Under the pieces are notes generated by a model. The model was not told the DNA's origin. It saw only the letters and a list, made by a program, of their open reading frames with translations, and searched no databases. A DNA stretch of 64,000 bases from assembly GCF_052857255.1 (NCBI RefSeq), contig NC_135500.1:52229272-52293271 (forward strand), in the 5' to 3' direction. Of this stretch, positions 1 to 11,731 are shown piece after piece. The position numbers and the translations under genes are program-made. The DNA comes from Amblyomma americanum. Its lineage: Eukaryota > Arthropoda > Arachnida > Ixodida > Ixodidae. Each line of letters opens with the position of its first letter. The first letter of the stretch is position 1.

Positions 1-2120
1 ATGATATCTATATCCAAAGCAATCCCGAAGTCCGTTTTGTATTCAGTCTATGTTGATGATCTTCAAATAGCCTGCACGTCCTCAAACCTAATAACATGCG
101 AGAGACAAATACAGTTGAAAAGGAATAAATTATTGATATGGCCGGATGGGAAAGGTTTCCAGTTTTCCACACAGAAAACTGTGACCATCCTTTTCTCTCT
201 CAAACGAGGCCTGCAGGCTGACCCCTCCATAGACCTTAACGAAACACAGCTACCTGTAAAAAATGAACAGAAATTCCTAGGCGTAACTTTCGACAATAAA
301 CTTACTTTTGCTGCCTCACATAAACGCGTTGAAAAAGAAAGCGTCACAGTCTTTGAACATACTGAAAGTCCTTCCACGCATACGCTGGTGTTTCGATCGG
401 GTATGCCTTTTGTCGATTTATCGCTCTGTAGTACGTTCCGTTTTAGACTATGGCTGCATAATGTACGGTTCAGCAAGGCCATCGTACTTGAAACGACTCG
501 AATCAGTGCACAATTTAGGTTTGCGTCTTTCAACTGGTGCTTACACTACTTCGCCCATAAACAGCCTTTATGTTGAAACTAATGAACCCTCACTTACAGA
601 CAGAAGCATGCTCACATGCTCATATACTCTAAAGATCCGTTCCCTACCGTAACATATTTGTTACGAAATAGTTACAAAGTTCCCCCCTAAAACACTCTTT
701 AATAACAAACCGCAAGCTACCAGGTCACTCCCCTTGTGTTTTGAAGAGATTTGCGAAAATATCGGCGTTCTAAGCACATTACCTAACATTGCGCCCAGAC
801 GAGAGCCGCTGCCTCCATGGTACAATTTTCATGTGATATGTGATTTCACTCTTGCACAGTTTCACAAAGGGCATACTCCGCAGTAACATATAGTGCAAGA
901 ATTTCTAGCACTCGAGGAAAATACAATGGTTTTACGGAATTTTATACTAAATGTTCTAAAACAGATGCCTACGTTGGAAGTGCACTAGTACAACGGCATG
1001 AAAGGAAAATAATGACTTCCACAGTGTGCATCTATTTTCACAGCCGAGTCTTACGCTGTATGCCTAGCTGTAAGCAAAATATTAAATGAGAACCTCAGAA
1101 ACAGCATAATTTACAGACTCTCTCAGTATACTTACCGCTCTACACTCTAGAAGTGCAATCACTCCGATGCTCGGTGACATCATACACTACATAAAAGTCG
1201 TTGCTCAAGGACAAAATATAACAGTTTGCTGGGTGCCGAGCCATGTCGAAATTGAAGGCAGCGAGAGAGCAGACTTCTGCAGTGAACAGGCTCTTGGAAA
1301 GCAAACAAAAAACTAAATATTGCTTTTAAGGATTGCGTGAAATCGGTACATTGTGAAAGAAGAAAAAAATGGCCGTCCACTTGGGACACTGAAGCAAATA
1401 ACAAAACTACACTTTGTAAAACAAGTTTTATGAGAATGGAAGTCCTGCACCCACCAAGATCATTACTTCAAGGAAGTGATTATCTGCGGTCTTCGTATAG
1501 GACTCACACACCTCGAACACGATTTCCTACTGACGAAACAAGAGAAGCCCCAATGTGAATTATGCGAGGATGAGCTAACAATAAACCATGTTTTATTTTT
1601 ATGTAGAAAACTTGAAACACTGAGCAAAAATCATTTTGTAATTTTTTTACAATGAACAAATCCCATTCCACCCCACGTTACTCTTAGGTGAAGATGCAAT
1701 TATTCACGTTTCACAGGTTTTCAAGTTTTTAAAGGGAGAAAGTGTCTTAAACAAATTGTAGATCTGATAATATAGAATAAATTGTAACCAGAGACTTTAT
1801 TTCACCACACCTAAGCCAATTTCTCATTCCTGAGAAGAAGGCTGAGAAATTAATTCGATTACTTGGGAGCCTCTGCCACCTTGCACAGGCAAGGATGGTT
1901 GCAGAGGTCACTCGATTTTCTTTAAAGCTTCTACTAATGTCCACTTTTAAATGCCTTTTCTCTGGTATCACAAGGTAGTAAAACTTACATTGTAGTCATT
2001 CTACACCACCGATCACTTTTCACGATTTTAAAAAATACTGCAGAAAACGTTGCTATACCTTGTGCTTGGCTCATGGTGGAACTAGCTGCCTATGTGCCAT
2101 TAAACCCAACTCAAACACAA
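1..2120 (+). mobile_element. Family A non-LTR retrotransposon (I-type), 3' part, copy 1
   Basis: The window opens inside an RT domain. The palm motif YVDD is at 49-60, and thumb-domain sequence (SVLDYGCIMYGSARPSYL) follows at about 308-652 in another frame. A ribonuclease H remnant spans about 925-1315 (TEFYTKCSKTD, then CWVPSHVEIEG). A C-terminal C-x2-C...H...C zinc motif (CELCEDELTINHVLFLC) is at about 1558-1608. RNase H after RT is a feature of the I superfamily of non-LTR elements. The frame changes several times and the first RNase H aspartate region (YADGSK in the better copy at 49.6 kb) reads YTKCSK, so this copy is dead. Noncoding 3' sequence runs from about 1755 and ends near 2100-2120 in a degenerate CAACA-type tail. 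Copy assignment is firm; clade naming is by domain order only. Confidence 0.85.
1814..1843 (+). promoter_or_regulatory. 3'-UTR nested hairpin of family A, copy 1
   Basis: An outer AGCC/GGCT stem encloses an inner TCTCA/TGAGA stem with a TTCC loop. The same nested hairpin recurs in the 3'-UTRs at 12142-12176 and 50462-50499, with the inner stem unchanged. Non-LTR RTs often recognise 3'-UTR structure, so this is a candidate RT-binding element; that role is inferred. Confidence 0.55.
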
Positions 2121-2244
2121 GCGCAAAGGCCGGCTGAGTGGTGTATTTTGCTGCATTTACGCAGACAGCCTCCGTGCGTTCGTTATAACGTTTGTGTAGT
2201 GCTTCGGCTCTTTCTGCGCACCAAGCTTGGTGGTGGACTTTCAA
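2121..2244. other. Short unassigned gap
   Basis: This lies between the tail of family A copy 1 and a SINE. Nothing recognisable was seen. Confidence 0.4.
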
Positions 2245-2546
2245 TTGGATTTTGGGGAAAGGAAATGGCGCAGAATCTGTCACATATATCATTGGACGCC
2301 TGAACCGCGCCGTAAGGGAAGGAATAAAGGAGGGAGTGAAAGAAGAAAGGAAGAAAGAAGTGGCGTAGTGGAGGGCTACGGAATAAGTTCGACCAACTGG
2401 GGATCTTTAACGTGCACTGACATCGCACAGCACTCGGGCGCCTTAGCGTTTTTACTCCATAAAAACGATGCCGCCGCGGTCGGGTTCAAACCCGTGAACG
2501 CCGGATAAGTAGTCGAGCGCCCTAACCACTGAGCCACCGCGCCGGG
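2245..2546 (-). mobile_element. tRNA-derived SINE, Ruka-like long form
   Basis: On the minus strand the head carries a Pol III A box (TGGCTCAGTGG, near 2524-2535) and a B box (GGGTTTGAACCC, near 2482-2493). A body follows that contains the SINE core reading CACGTTAAAGATCCCC in this copy. Compared with the copy at 7970-8197 this form has an extra 3' segment ending in CCCCAAAATCC. Related copies lie at 16073-16270 and 21668-21963. A tRNA-headed SINE named Ruka is known from ixodid ticks; the match is by recall of its sequence pattern. It sits between two family A fragments. Confidence 0.8.
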
Positions 2547-2607
2547 TTGGTGTGTGCATGTTTTTTGAGTGGATGAACTGCGTTGTTCATCCGTGTGTGT
2601 GTTATCC

Positions 2608-4090
2608 TGTGAACTTCTTGACATCCATCAATGTGGTTTTAAAAAGGCCGCCTCAACAACTGATCTAAAAAATGGTGTCGGAGAAGCTTTTATACACAAA
2701 CAAGGTTACATTGCTCCTTTTGTCATCCTCGAGAGGGCATACGCCGCAACCTGGTGGTTAGGGGTTGTTCTCGACCTAGGAGAGCTTGGTATCCGTGGCA
2801 GAATGTTAAACTGCTTAAAGTATTTCTTGTCGAACTGTTAATTTTACGTATGCCTGGGCTCAACCCTCTCAAAGTTTTTCATTGAGGAAAACGGAGTGCC
2901 TAAGGGGTTTATATAAAGCCCAACACTCTTTGTTGTAAAAATGATTTACATATCCAAAATAACTCCAGAGTCCATTATGTATTCCGTGTACGATGATGAC
3001 CTTCAAATTGCATGGACATCCTCTAGGTTATCAACATGTGAGATATTTACAACTCACAATAAACAATCTAGCGATTTCGGGCGGAGAAAAACAGATCCAA
3101 GTTCTGCCCACAAAAAAAAAACGGTTGCTGCTCTTTTCTCGCTAACAAGAGGCCTGATGATTGATCCCGCCCTGCTCCTAAATGAAATACGACTTCCAGT
3201 AAAAGAGGAACACAAATTGTTATGCATAACATTTGGCAAAAAAAAAACAGGTTCCCGCCACAGAAAAGCACCCTCAAAAAGAAAGCTTCCCGTTCCCTGA
3301 ATATACACAAAGTGCTGTCACAAAAACAGTGATGATCAGATAAAACATCTATTTTTCATGCCTACCGGTCTGTAGTGCGGTATGCCTTAGACTATAGATG
3401 CCTTGTGTATGGGTCTGCACGACAATCTTACCTTTAAAAATTGGATCACAGGTTTGCTGCTTTCAATTGCCGCACACAGAACATACGCCATGAACAATGT
3501 TTATGTCGAAACAAACGAACCTTCCCTTGAAGACAAGAGACTCATGCTTACATGGCCACATGTCCTATGCTATGCTATGCTACCAGAGAGATGGAAAGTG
3601 CACCTTTAAAACACTTATTAACAGTAAACTTCAATCAATGAGACCTTTGCTTCTCCGCTTCGAGGACAGTTGCCTAAACTTAAAAACACTAGACAACCTT
3701 CCAGATGTCGCCCGAAGGCATGTTCCTCTGCCGCCATGGTGTAGCCTTCCCAGTGTATATGACTTCGCTTTCATACAATTCCATAAAAGAGAAATGCCAC
3801 ACGAAGACATATTGGAGAAGTACCTGGGACTACAGAAAAAAATTATCTGAACTCCATAAATTATTCCACTCACGGCTCAGAAACAGCATATTAGGTCGAA
3901 TGCACGGCAGTGCAAGGAAAGTGGCAAAAATAAATAGTATAAGGCTGCAAACTGTGCTTCCATCTTTACAGCCGATTGTTATGCTCTCTTTGAGGCTGTA
4001 GACCGAATGAAAAATTGCTGTGTTATAACCAGCATTATCTAATCAGATTTACTTAGTCTGCTCACACCACTGCATTCCAGAAGTGTAACC
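2608..4090 (+). mobile_element. Family A non-LTR retrotransposon, RT-RNase H fragment, copy 2
   Basis: This begins inside the RT fingers (LLDIHQCGFKKAASTTDL at about 2608), continues with FVILERAYAATW, then reaches the palm, where the catalytic box reads YDDD at 2989-3000 instead of YVDD. Thumb sequence (GCLVYGSARQSYL in pieces) occupies about 3380-3760, and a very decayed RNase H region follows to about 4085. At least five frame changes or stops are needed to follow it. It has no 3'-UTR: it stops abruptly about 55 bases before the 5' end of the next family A copy, in the same orientation. It is 5'-truncated by the boundary near the SINE. Confidence 0.8.
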
Positions 4091-4144
4091 GAACTCTTAA
4101 TGGGAAGCAGAATACAAAGCGTAAAAAAATCGCCACACGGAGGT

Positions 4145-4712
4145 ATGCCCCCGCAGGGGGGCGTCTGCAGCTTGCAGACGTTGGTTAGTGGCGACACCAC
4201 GGGTTCCCGAGCATACTCAGGGATATCCCCGCAGGGGATGATGGTGAACAGTGCATCACCACGGACCCGAGCACCCGCGCCTAGACGTGCGTGGCATCGC
4301 TTTGTCCGGCGAAAAAGGGCTCCTTGTGGTTGAGCCGATGCCGAGTGTTTGGACCCTTAAGGCCCCTTGGCGGAAGCAACACACCACTTTGGCCCCAGCT
4401 TCCTGCAGACGGCACCTCCGGCCTGACCTGACCGGGAGAAATCGGCAGTCGCCTTTTCCTATCTTCCCCTTCATCTTTCACTTTCGTATCTTCTTTCTCA
4501 CGAGTTTTTTGTCTCCTACTCACTTAGTTTTTTCCTCTTTCCTGGCGGCGAGGATTAACCTAGTGTGGTCAACCACCCTGACTTGCGTAATATTTGGTTA
4601 TAGCAGTGGTGTACGGCTGCCGTTGGCATGGCTTGTTAAGTTCCTGTCCCGTCCCCTAGTTGGGCTCCATGGTGGGTGGTTGGCACCATGGCCTAAGAAC
4701 ATTTTTTTCTCC
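4145..4712 (+). promoter_or_regulatory. Family A 5'-UTR, copy 3
   Basis: This is GC-rich leader sequence shared with the copies starting near 14553, 45035, 51762 and 60685. It contains an exact hairpin at 4162-4180 (CGTCTGCA-GCT-TGCAGACG) and a second at about 4227-4241 (ATCCCC-GCA-GGGGAT). A C/T-rich stretch follows at about 4450-4550. Non-LTR elements of this kind normally carry an internal promoter here; no TATA box is evident. Promoter function is inferred from position only. Confidence 0.6.
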
Positions 4713-5771
4713 ATGGCTGCCTCCTTACTTTCAAATGATCGTCCTCTGAAGAGGGGGAGGACCGATGTAATCTTTCAGTTCTTTAACAAAAAAAAACAAC
4801 TTTCACAAAATTCCACATCGTTCATAGAGAACAAAAAGAAAAACCAGCCAGACCCATATCTCCTTTCACAGTCTCAAAAGTCCTCACAGATTCCTTAGGT
4901 CCAAAGTACAAGGTGGCAAAATTGTCTAGTGGTGACGTCCTACTATAAATTTTCTGCATCACTCAAATCTCAAAACTAGCAGACATTGAAACTTTCGCTG
5001 ACATCCCGGGGTCCGTAACACCCCACAGATCGCTAAACACAGTACGTGGTGTCATCTCCTACAGCGACTACTTGCACTTTACAGAAGTGGAAAAACTGGA
5101 AGTACTGTTCGAACAAAATGTAACCGATATATTTAGAATAAAAATACGCAAAGAAAGCAAAGAAATTCGAACAAAACACGTGGCCCTGACCTTTGCTTCT
5201 TGCACCCTGTCCGAATAAATCCAGGTATTGTGCTCAAAAATCTTCGTCCGACAATATATCCCTAACTCTAAACGCTTATTCAAACGCCAAAGGTTTGGCC
5301 ATGGCTCCCAAAGCTGCCGCGGCCGCGATACATGGGCCAAATGTGTCTCCAACGATAATAAATCCGAAGACTGCGATGCTGCACCACGCTGCGCGAACTG
5401 CGAACGCGATCACGCCGCTCATTCAAGGTCGTGTCCTGCATGAAAAAACGAAAGAGATTATTACCATCAATTCCAAAGCGAATTTAACATTTAAAGAGGC
5501 AAGACAGCGTTATGCTATGACTCGGAGCAGATTCTCTTTCACCGCACACACAAACTTCGCCGAAGTAGTGCGTGGGCGCAACGCACCACAGTGGCCTTCG
5601 GCACCTGCCCAGCTCACGCGTAATGAGGCCGAGGCAGGGCTATCCGCACCCCTGGCAGATGCAGCGAGAGCTGCTATGCCACCTCCAAAAACGGGCCTGC
5701 CGGCTTCCAAGTCGGCTTGTCGCAACGGCGGCGTGGCTCTCTTGACCAAAAGAAAGAGACAATCACGATAA
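4713..5771 (+). pseudogene. Family A ORF1, gag-like nucleic-acid-binding protein, broken (copy 3)
   Basis: Translation starts at an ATG at 4713 with MAASLLSNDRPLKRGRTDV, an N-terminus shared with other copies in degenerate form. This frame stops at 4896-4898, and the protein continues in other frames. The zinc-knuckle block is at about 5266-5443: FKRQRFGHGSQSC, AKCVSNDNKSEDC and CANCERDHAAHSRSC. The first knuckle has lost its leading CFxC cysteines (FKRQ). A proline/alanine-rich tail ends at 5771. The family product coats element RNA and chaperones it. The stop and the frame changes make this copy inactive. Confidence 0.75.
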
Positions 5772-5849
5772 CAAGCCATCTTCAAGGAGGGACCTGGGGC
5801 TCTGAATACATCCCCCTAGAAATTCATAATGGCGTTTCTTATCTACTGA

Positions 5850-8800
5850 AATTGCCGTGGAAATTTAAATAACTATAATAACCCAACAGATCTCTTACAT
5901 TCTCTGTCTCCTGTAGCACTGTGTCCTCAGGAGCTAATTTGAGACCTTTACACAAAAATATTTTTAAAAAGTATAAAGTCTTTCGCCGTGACCGTGAGCA
6001 GGCAAATGGGCTCTCTTGAGGCGTTGCTGCTGTAGTTAAGAGCGGAGTTTCAACCTGTAAAATCAAGCTCCAGACGTATTCTGAAGCCATTGAATTCACC
6101 GTTATTAGCTTTAAAACAAGTACCGTATGCTCAGTATATCTTCAACCACACCTCACAATAACACACCATGACCTAGAATCACTTTTTGATCAGCTACCAG
6201 AGCCATATCTGGTAGTTGGGGATTTTAATGCGCACTCCCCGTTTTGGGGGCGTGAACAGACAGGCACTAGGGGCCGTATATTAGAATACTTTATTCTGTG
6301 CAATAATGTTTGCTTACTCAATGCAGGCAAACCCACATATTGCTCTCCAGCCTCAGGAAAAATGAGTTGCATAGATTTGTCTTTTAGCTCTTCATCTGTT
6401 TTTTCCGTTTTTAAGTGGTATGTTCTGGATAACACGTACGGCAGCGATCACCTTCCGGTGGTGATTAACTTTTCATCACCACCATCAGTCATCCCTAGTA
6501 AACCACGCCGCCGGAAGCTACACCTAGACGACTGGCAACTGTCTAGAGAAAAGGCCGGTCTGGAGAAATGATTTTCAAACAATCTTAATGTTGACGAAGT
6601 CAGTGCAATTTTTATTAGCTGCATTATTGATGCTGCGCGCCAAGTTATTCCTCAATCGTCAGGAATAGTACGACAAAACGACAAGGTCTGGTACACACAA
6701 GAATGCCGATAACCCAAAAAAGAAACAAAATAAAGCTTGGAGAGCTTTTCGAAGATACCCAACACATGAAAACCTCATATATTTTAAAAGGGCCAGAGCA
6801 AAATGCACGGTACATCCGTCGTAATGCTGAGCAAACATCATGCAGAAACTACGTATTGTCCATAAATAGTTCAGTTACATCCAAACAAAAGTGGGAACAA
6901 GTCCGCAAGCTTAACGGAAGCTTTTCTCCTTACACAATTCCTTTCTTAAATACTCCGGATACACACACAACTATAGAGGAAGAGGCAAACATCTTGGATG
7001 AACTTTTCTCAAACATTTCTAGTTTTTCACACTACACTGGATCATTTTTAAAGTATAAACATGAGGTGGAGAAAAATAGGCTTCTAACAAATAGTTGCAC
7101 AAACTAACTGTACAATGGTTTAATAACAATCCAAGAAATCAAGAAATCCAAGGTCGGAAAAAAAGCACCTGGGCCTGATAATATACATTACGAAATTCTG
7201 GCACATCTTTCCCATCCGTCTGTTGAAGCACTTTTGAAATTTTTGCAAGGTATGGGTACTCGGAAAACTACCGAAGCCTAGAAGAAAGGAGTTATTGTAC
7301 CATTCCTGAAACCCTGAAAGCAACCAACATCCCCGAGTAGCTACAGACCAATAGCCCTTACCAGCTGCCTTGCGGAATCGTTCGAAAGTGTGCTCAATTT
7401 AAGAATCACTTTCCTGATTGAATCTCGCCAACTTATTGACATCCATCAGTGCAGTGTTAAGAAAGCATGCTCAACAACAGACCATTTAGCTCGCCTGGCA
7501 AATACTGTTTGAGAGGCTTTTGTACACAAACAGCACTGTCTTGCCGTCGTTTTTGACCTCGACAAACCATACGACACCACCTGAGGTTCGGCATCCTTCG
7601 TGAGCTAGCAGAGCTTGGCATCCGCGGTAGGATGTTAAACGGCCTCACTGACTTCCTTTCCGAACGCTCATTTCAAGTAGGCCTAGTATCGACCCTGTCC
7701 AGTAGCTTCGTTCAAGAGAAAGGGGTTCCTCTGAGGTGTATTTTAAGCACGACATTGTTTGTTATAAAAGGGAATTCCATGGCCAAAATAATCCCGAAGT
7801 TCAATATGTATTCAGTCTATGCCGACGATCTGCAAATACCCTGTACATCGCCAAACCTGGTAACATGCCAGAGACGAATACAGTTGACAATGAATAAACT
7901 AGTGACATGGGCAGGCAAGAACAGTTTCCAGTTTTCCACAGAAAACAGTGGCCATTCTTTTCTCGCTCAGCCGCCGCGGTGGCTGAGTGGTTATGGCGCT
8001 CGGCTGCTGGCCCGAAAGACGCGGGTTCGATCCCGGCTGCGGCGGTCGAATTTCGATGGAGGCGAAATTATAGAGGCCCGTGTGCTGTGCGATGTCAGTG
8101 CACGTTAAAAAACCCCAAAAGGTCGAAATTTCCGGAGCCCTTCACTACGGCGCCTCTCATAGCCTGAGTCGCTTTGGGACGTTAAACCCCCCCTAAACTC
8201 TTTTCTCGTTCAAACGAGGCCTACAAGCCGGCCCATTCATACACCTGAACAAAACAGATACCCGTAAAAAATGAGCACAAATTTCTAGGGATAGCCTTTG
8301 AAAAAAAACTCACTTTCCTCCCTCATATAAATGCACTGAAAAAGAAAGTCTGCCGATCCCTTAATATGATCAAAGTACTGCCGCGAAAACATTGGGGTGC
8401 CGACAGGACATCTCTTTTAAAAATTTACAGCTCTGTAGTACGATCTACCCTCCATAATGGATGTATAGTGTATGGGTCAGCGAGACCATCGTGCCTTAAA
8501 CGACTGGATCCAGTACATAACTTAGGTTTGCGTCTTTCCACTGGTGCATACAGGGCGCCACCCATAAACAGTCTTTGTGTAGAAACCTACGAACCATCAC
8601 TTACAGACCGAAGAACCATCATCGCGTGCTCGTACATTTTAAAAATCCGTTCGCTTCTAAAACACCTATATTACCCCGTAGTCAGAAAGTGTCCATCAAG
8701 AACACTGTGTAACAACAAACCACAAGCTATTAGGCCATTCCTCCTGCGTTTCGAAGAAATGTGCCAAAACCTGGGCGTACTGGGCACATTACCTGCCATT

Positions 8801-9367
8801 GCTCGAAGACGAGATCCACTGCCTCCATGCCACAATTTTCCGGCAATCTGTGATTTCTCTTTTACGCAGTTCTGAAAAAAACAAACTCCACCACAACATA
8901 TAGTACAGGAATTTCTTTCACTCGAAGAAAAATACAGTATTTTTACGGACTGTTACACTGACGGTTCAAAAACGAATGTTCACGTAGGAAGCGCAGTAGT
9001 GCGAGGAATTCGGAGAAAACAACACGACTTCCACAGTGCGCATCCTTCTTCACTGCAGAATGTTACGCAGTATGTGCGGCCATAGAAAAATTACTAAGCG
9101 AGAACCTCAAAAACGCTATTATTTAAAGAATCCTTCAGTGTACTTACAGCCCTCCACTCTAGAAATGCAATTACTCCTAAACTTGGTGACATCATACACA
9201 ACATAGTAACAGCTCGAGAACAAAACGTTAAAGTCTGCTGGATCCCGAGTCACGTCGGAATAAAAGGCAATGAGAAAGCAGATTTCTGTGCTGCTCAAGC
9301 TCGGGGCGAGGAAATAAAAAAAGTAAATATAACCTTTAAGGACTGCATGAAATTAGTACAACAGAAA
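5850..9367 (+). pseudogene. Family A ORF2 (endonuclease-RT-RNase H), first part, broken (copy 3)
   Basis: The APE-type endonuclease lies at about 5850-6560, with GDFNAHSPFWG near 6219 and SDHLPV at about 6442-6459. The RT runs from about 7120 to 8875 with fingers near 7330, catalytic YADD at 7818-7829 and the thumb at 8366-8875. RNase H starts near 8930 and reaches 9367. Several stops (for example TGA near 7258 and 7512) and frame changes break it. A SINE interrupts the RT after the palm at 7970. The enzyme would nick target DNA and copy its own mRNA there (target-primed reverse transcription). The rest of RNase H and the zinc motif lie beyond the DNA transposon, from 11732. Confidence 0.8.
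7970..8197 (+). mobile_element. Ruka-like tRNA-derived SINE
   Basis: The A box (GTGGCTGAGTGGTTATGGCG, 7978-7997) and B box (GGTTCGATCCC, near 8024-8034) form a tRNA-like head, followed by a body with CGATGGAGGCGAAAT and GTGCACGTTAAA and ending in CGCTTTGGGACGTTAAACCC. It is flanked by an imperfect direct repeat of about 15 bp (TTCTTTTCTCGCTCA at 7955-7969; CTCTTTTCTCGTTCA at 8198-8212), as expected for target-primed insertion. It splits the RT of family A copy 3, so it is younger than that insertion. It is a SINE, not a functional tRNA gene. Confidence 0.88.
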
Positions 9368-9371
9368 TTAA

Positions 9372-11727
9372 AGGGGCCATGGCAGCCTATTTTCACGTAT
9401 ACCCTGCTTATCGCATTTAATTCTCAACTTGTCAAATAAAAATTCTTCCAAGTTTTATTTGTTTCTGTGCCGTAAATATTTTTGAAACGAATATTTTCGT
9501 TTCTTCTGCGAACTGCTTGCTGGTGTGGCAACCTCTGATCGTTGACGTCAGAGGGGCATACCCGCCCCGCGTCGTCTGCTGCGCGCTGTTGAGGTGCTTG
9601 CGTGCACACCGCAGACGGCGGTCACTCAAAAAGTTTTCTTTAGTTCATCCAAATAAAATGCATTTTCTGTTTTTTTTTCGGAAGCCGTCAAGCGGACTTG
9701 CTCGTGGCACCCCTTTTCTCATTGTTGAGGAAAAAGATATCGATGGATCCCTGCTTTATTACTGACGCTCATAAACATGTTATTTTTATGTTATGACTGG
9801 GGTTTCTATTGAGCAGTCAACTGTGCCCGTATATGAAAAGCGGCACGTGTCATGCATGCCTTCGCCGATATGCGCCGTGAAAGCCGCGGCGTTTTGTAGC
9901 TGGCTACCAATTTGTCCGCTATTCATCAGCTCAATAATTAAACTAAAATTATGACAAAGTGGCAGTGCAGTAACCTTGAGGCACGAAAGTAGCAGAGAAA
10001 AGTGCCGAATGAGACGACTTCCCCGCTGTATGTGTGCATTAACTGTAAATCGAACATACATTCCATTCGACTCGTAGAGCCCTTTTGCAGGAACCAAGCC
10101 GCTTGCAAAACCCTACGAGACTCGAATGCTTTCACTACCCGCACCGATGAATAGTCGCCGCCGTCTAAATGTGTGCTTGAAACTAATAGTACATCATATA
10201 GGGTTTACTGTGCGTGCGCATTGTGGCCTAGGAATGCGACGATCACAACTGCAGCCCCTCGCTGGCGTTGTTTACATATATAGGTGTGCGCGAACAGTAC
10301 TGCTCGTTTCCGTGGCATATAAAACGGAAGGTGGGCTCTCCTTATCTGAAATATTACGCAGTATTGCTAACAAATTGTAGTTTTACTCATTTTCATACTA
10401 TGATAACACTGCAAAACCGCCGCTGATGCTATATCGCCTGCTTGGGAAACGCTTCGCGTAGGACCGGCGCTTCCCGCTAATTGTATCTGCTTCCTAATAT
10501 GTTATCAGTATTTGATTTTAAAGCGATCTTGCTAAAATGCGTTCGGACATTACTTTAATTAATGAAAACAACCAGATTTGTTGTCCACACTCGACGCCGA
10601 CAGCTGCTGCCGGGTGCCTTCAGCACATGTTGTGAAGACCGGGTCACATATCGGCACTTCCCCCTTATTGTATTCGCGCCCTGCGACGCAGGAAGTGGTC
10701 GCTTTGAGGGCACTGTGGCCAAAACTACGCTCGACAGCTATTTGCAGGTGCTAAAACTTGCGAATTCGCTCTCCGCAATCGCCGAAATCGCACACACGAA
10801 TCCTGCGTACTCGCTAGGCCACGTCACGAAAACGGCCGGCGGTCCTCCGTCGCTCGAAATTCAAGCATCTGGCAAGAGTTCCCCGCTGATTAGTAAAACA
10901 GTGTAAAGATATGAAATGCAGCCGCTCGTTTCGCTTTTTTTCAATAAGTATATTGTACACAAGGGCAGTTTTTCGGGCTGTCCATTCGCCGGGCGTGAAG
11001 CTTTCGCTCGGCCGCACAAGCACAGGCGACGGCGATGAGCGACGAGCGGCACCGTCGTGCGGCGTTTTCTGCCCGTGACGTGGGTCTCGCCGATAGGTTC
11101 TATGCGCAGGCACCGAATGAAAGCACTGGTGCTTTCTAGTACACGCACATCGCGTATTTCGCCGTAGCTAATGTCATACCAACCACACTCTGCCAGTTCC
11201 CACTAAGTTCACTCTTGACACTACTGCGATACGGGGTCGTTGGTGGTGCTGGTGTCGTCGTCGGTCTAGCTTGACAGACCAGTGCGTCAGCTATGGCATT
11301 TGCATACCGACCAGCCAACCGACCGTCGATCGCCGTCCCATCAGCCTAGTGTAACCGGACCCTATCCCTGTACAGAAGTATAACCGCGTTACTCAACGCT
11401 TTCGCGGCACCAGTTACTCATATATGGGGGACGACTGCTACTTCGATCGCCCGCAGAAGTACAGGGTCGAACGGAACCTCGCTGCGCACATCGCAGCAAC
11501 GAGAGCAGACGACGTTGCTCCATGTATGCCCTGGTGACGTCCCTATAGCATAGAATATGGCGGTCGCTGCCGGTGGGAGAAGTTTCCCGTTCTCCATATC
11601 GATCGTATTTTTTTTTAATATACAGCGCGTCCAAGGCAGCGAAATTTTGGGAACTGAATCTTAATCTGTTGTGTTAGTTACTGAAGCACAAAACTGCAAT
11701 ATGAAGAACGACCAAGTCATGACCCCT
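9372..11727. mobile_element. Kolobok/T2-like non-autonomous DNA transposon (TTAA target)
   Basis: This 2,356-bp insertion is bounded by TTAA on both sides (9368-9371 and 11728-11731). The ends are inverted: AGGGGCCATG on the left, and AGGGGTCATG when the right end is read on the minus strand (9 of 10 matching). With the TTAA this gives TTAAAGGGG, which fits the TTAAAGGRR termini known for T2/Kolobok elements. Deleting the insertion and one TTAA joins family A RNase H sequence in register with the uninterrupted copy at about 50010-50050. The interior has only short frames (the longest about 114 codons) and no recognisable transposase, so it probably moved using an enzyme encoded elsewhere. piggyBac also uses TTAA, but its termini usually begin CCC. 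Confidence 0.75.
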
Positions 11728-11731
11728 TTAA

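Noticed and set aside
5193..5771. A 192-codon frame as a separate gene
   Set aside because: It covers the C-terminal region of family A ORF1, which is recognisable in other copies; the frame is partly a shadow of the zinc-knuckle frame.
7978..8040. Apparent tRNA gene (A and B boxes)
   Set aside because: It is the head of a Ruka-like SINE with a body, target duplications and several sister copies. The same applies to the heads near 2535, 21950 and 39740.
10562..10906. A 114-codon frame inside the TTAA transposon as its transposase
   Set aside because: Too short and without any DDE-type or THAP-like motif expected for Kolobok.
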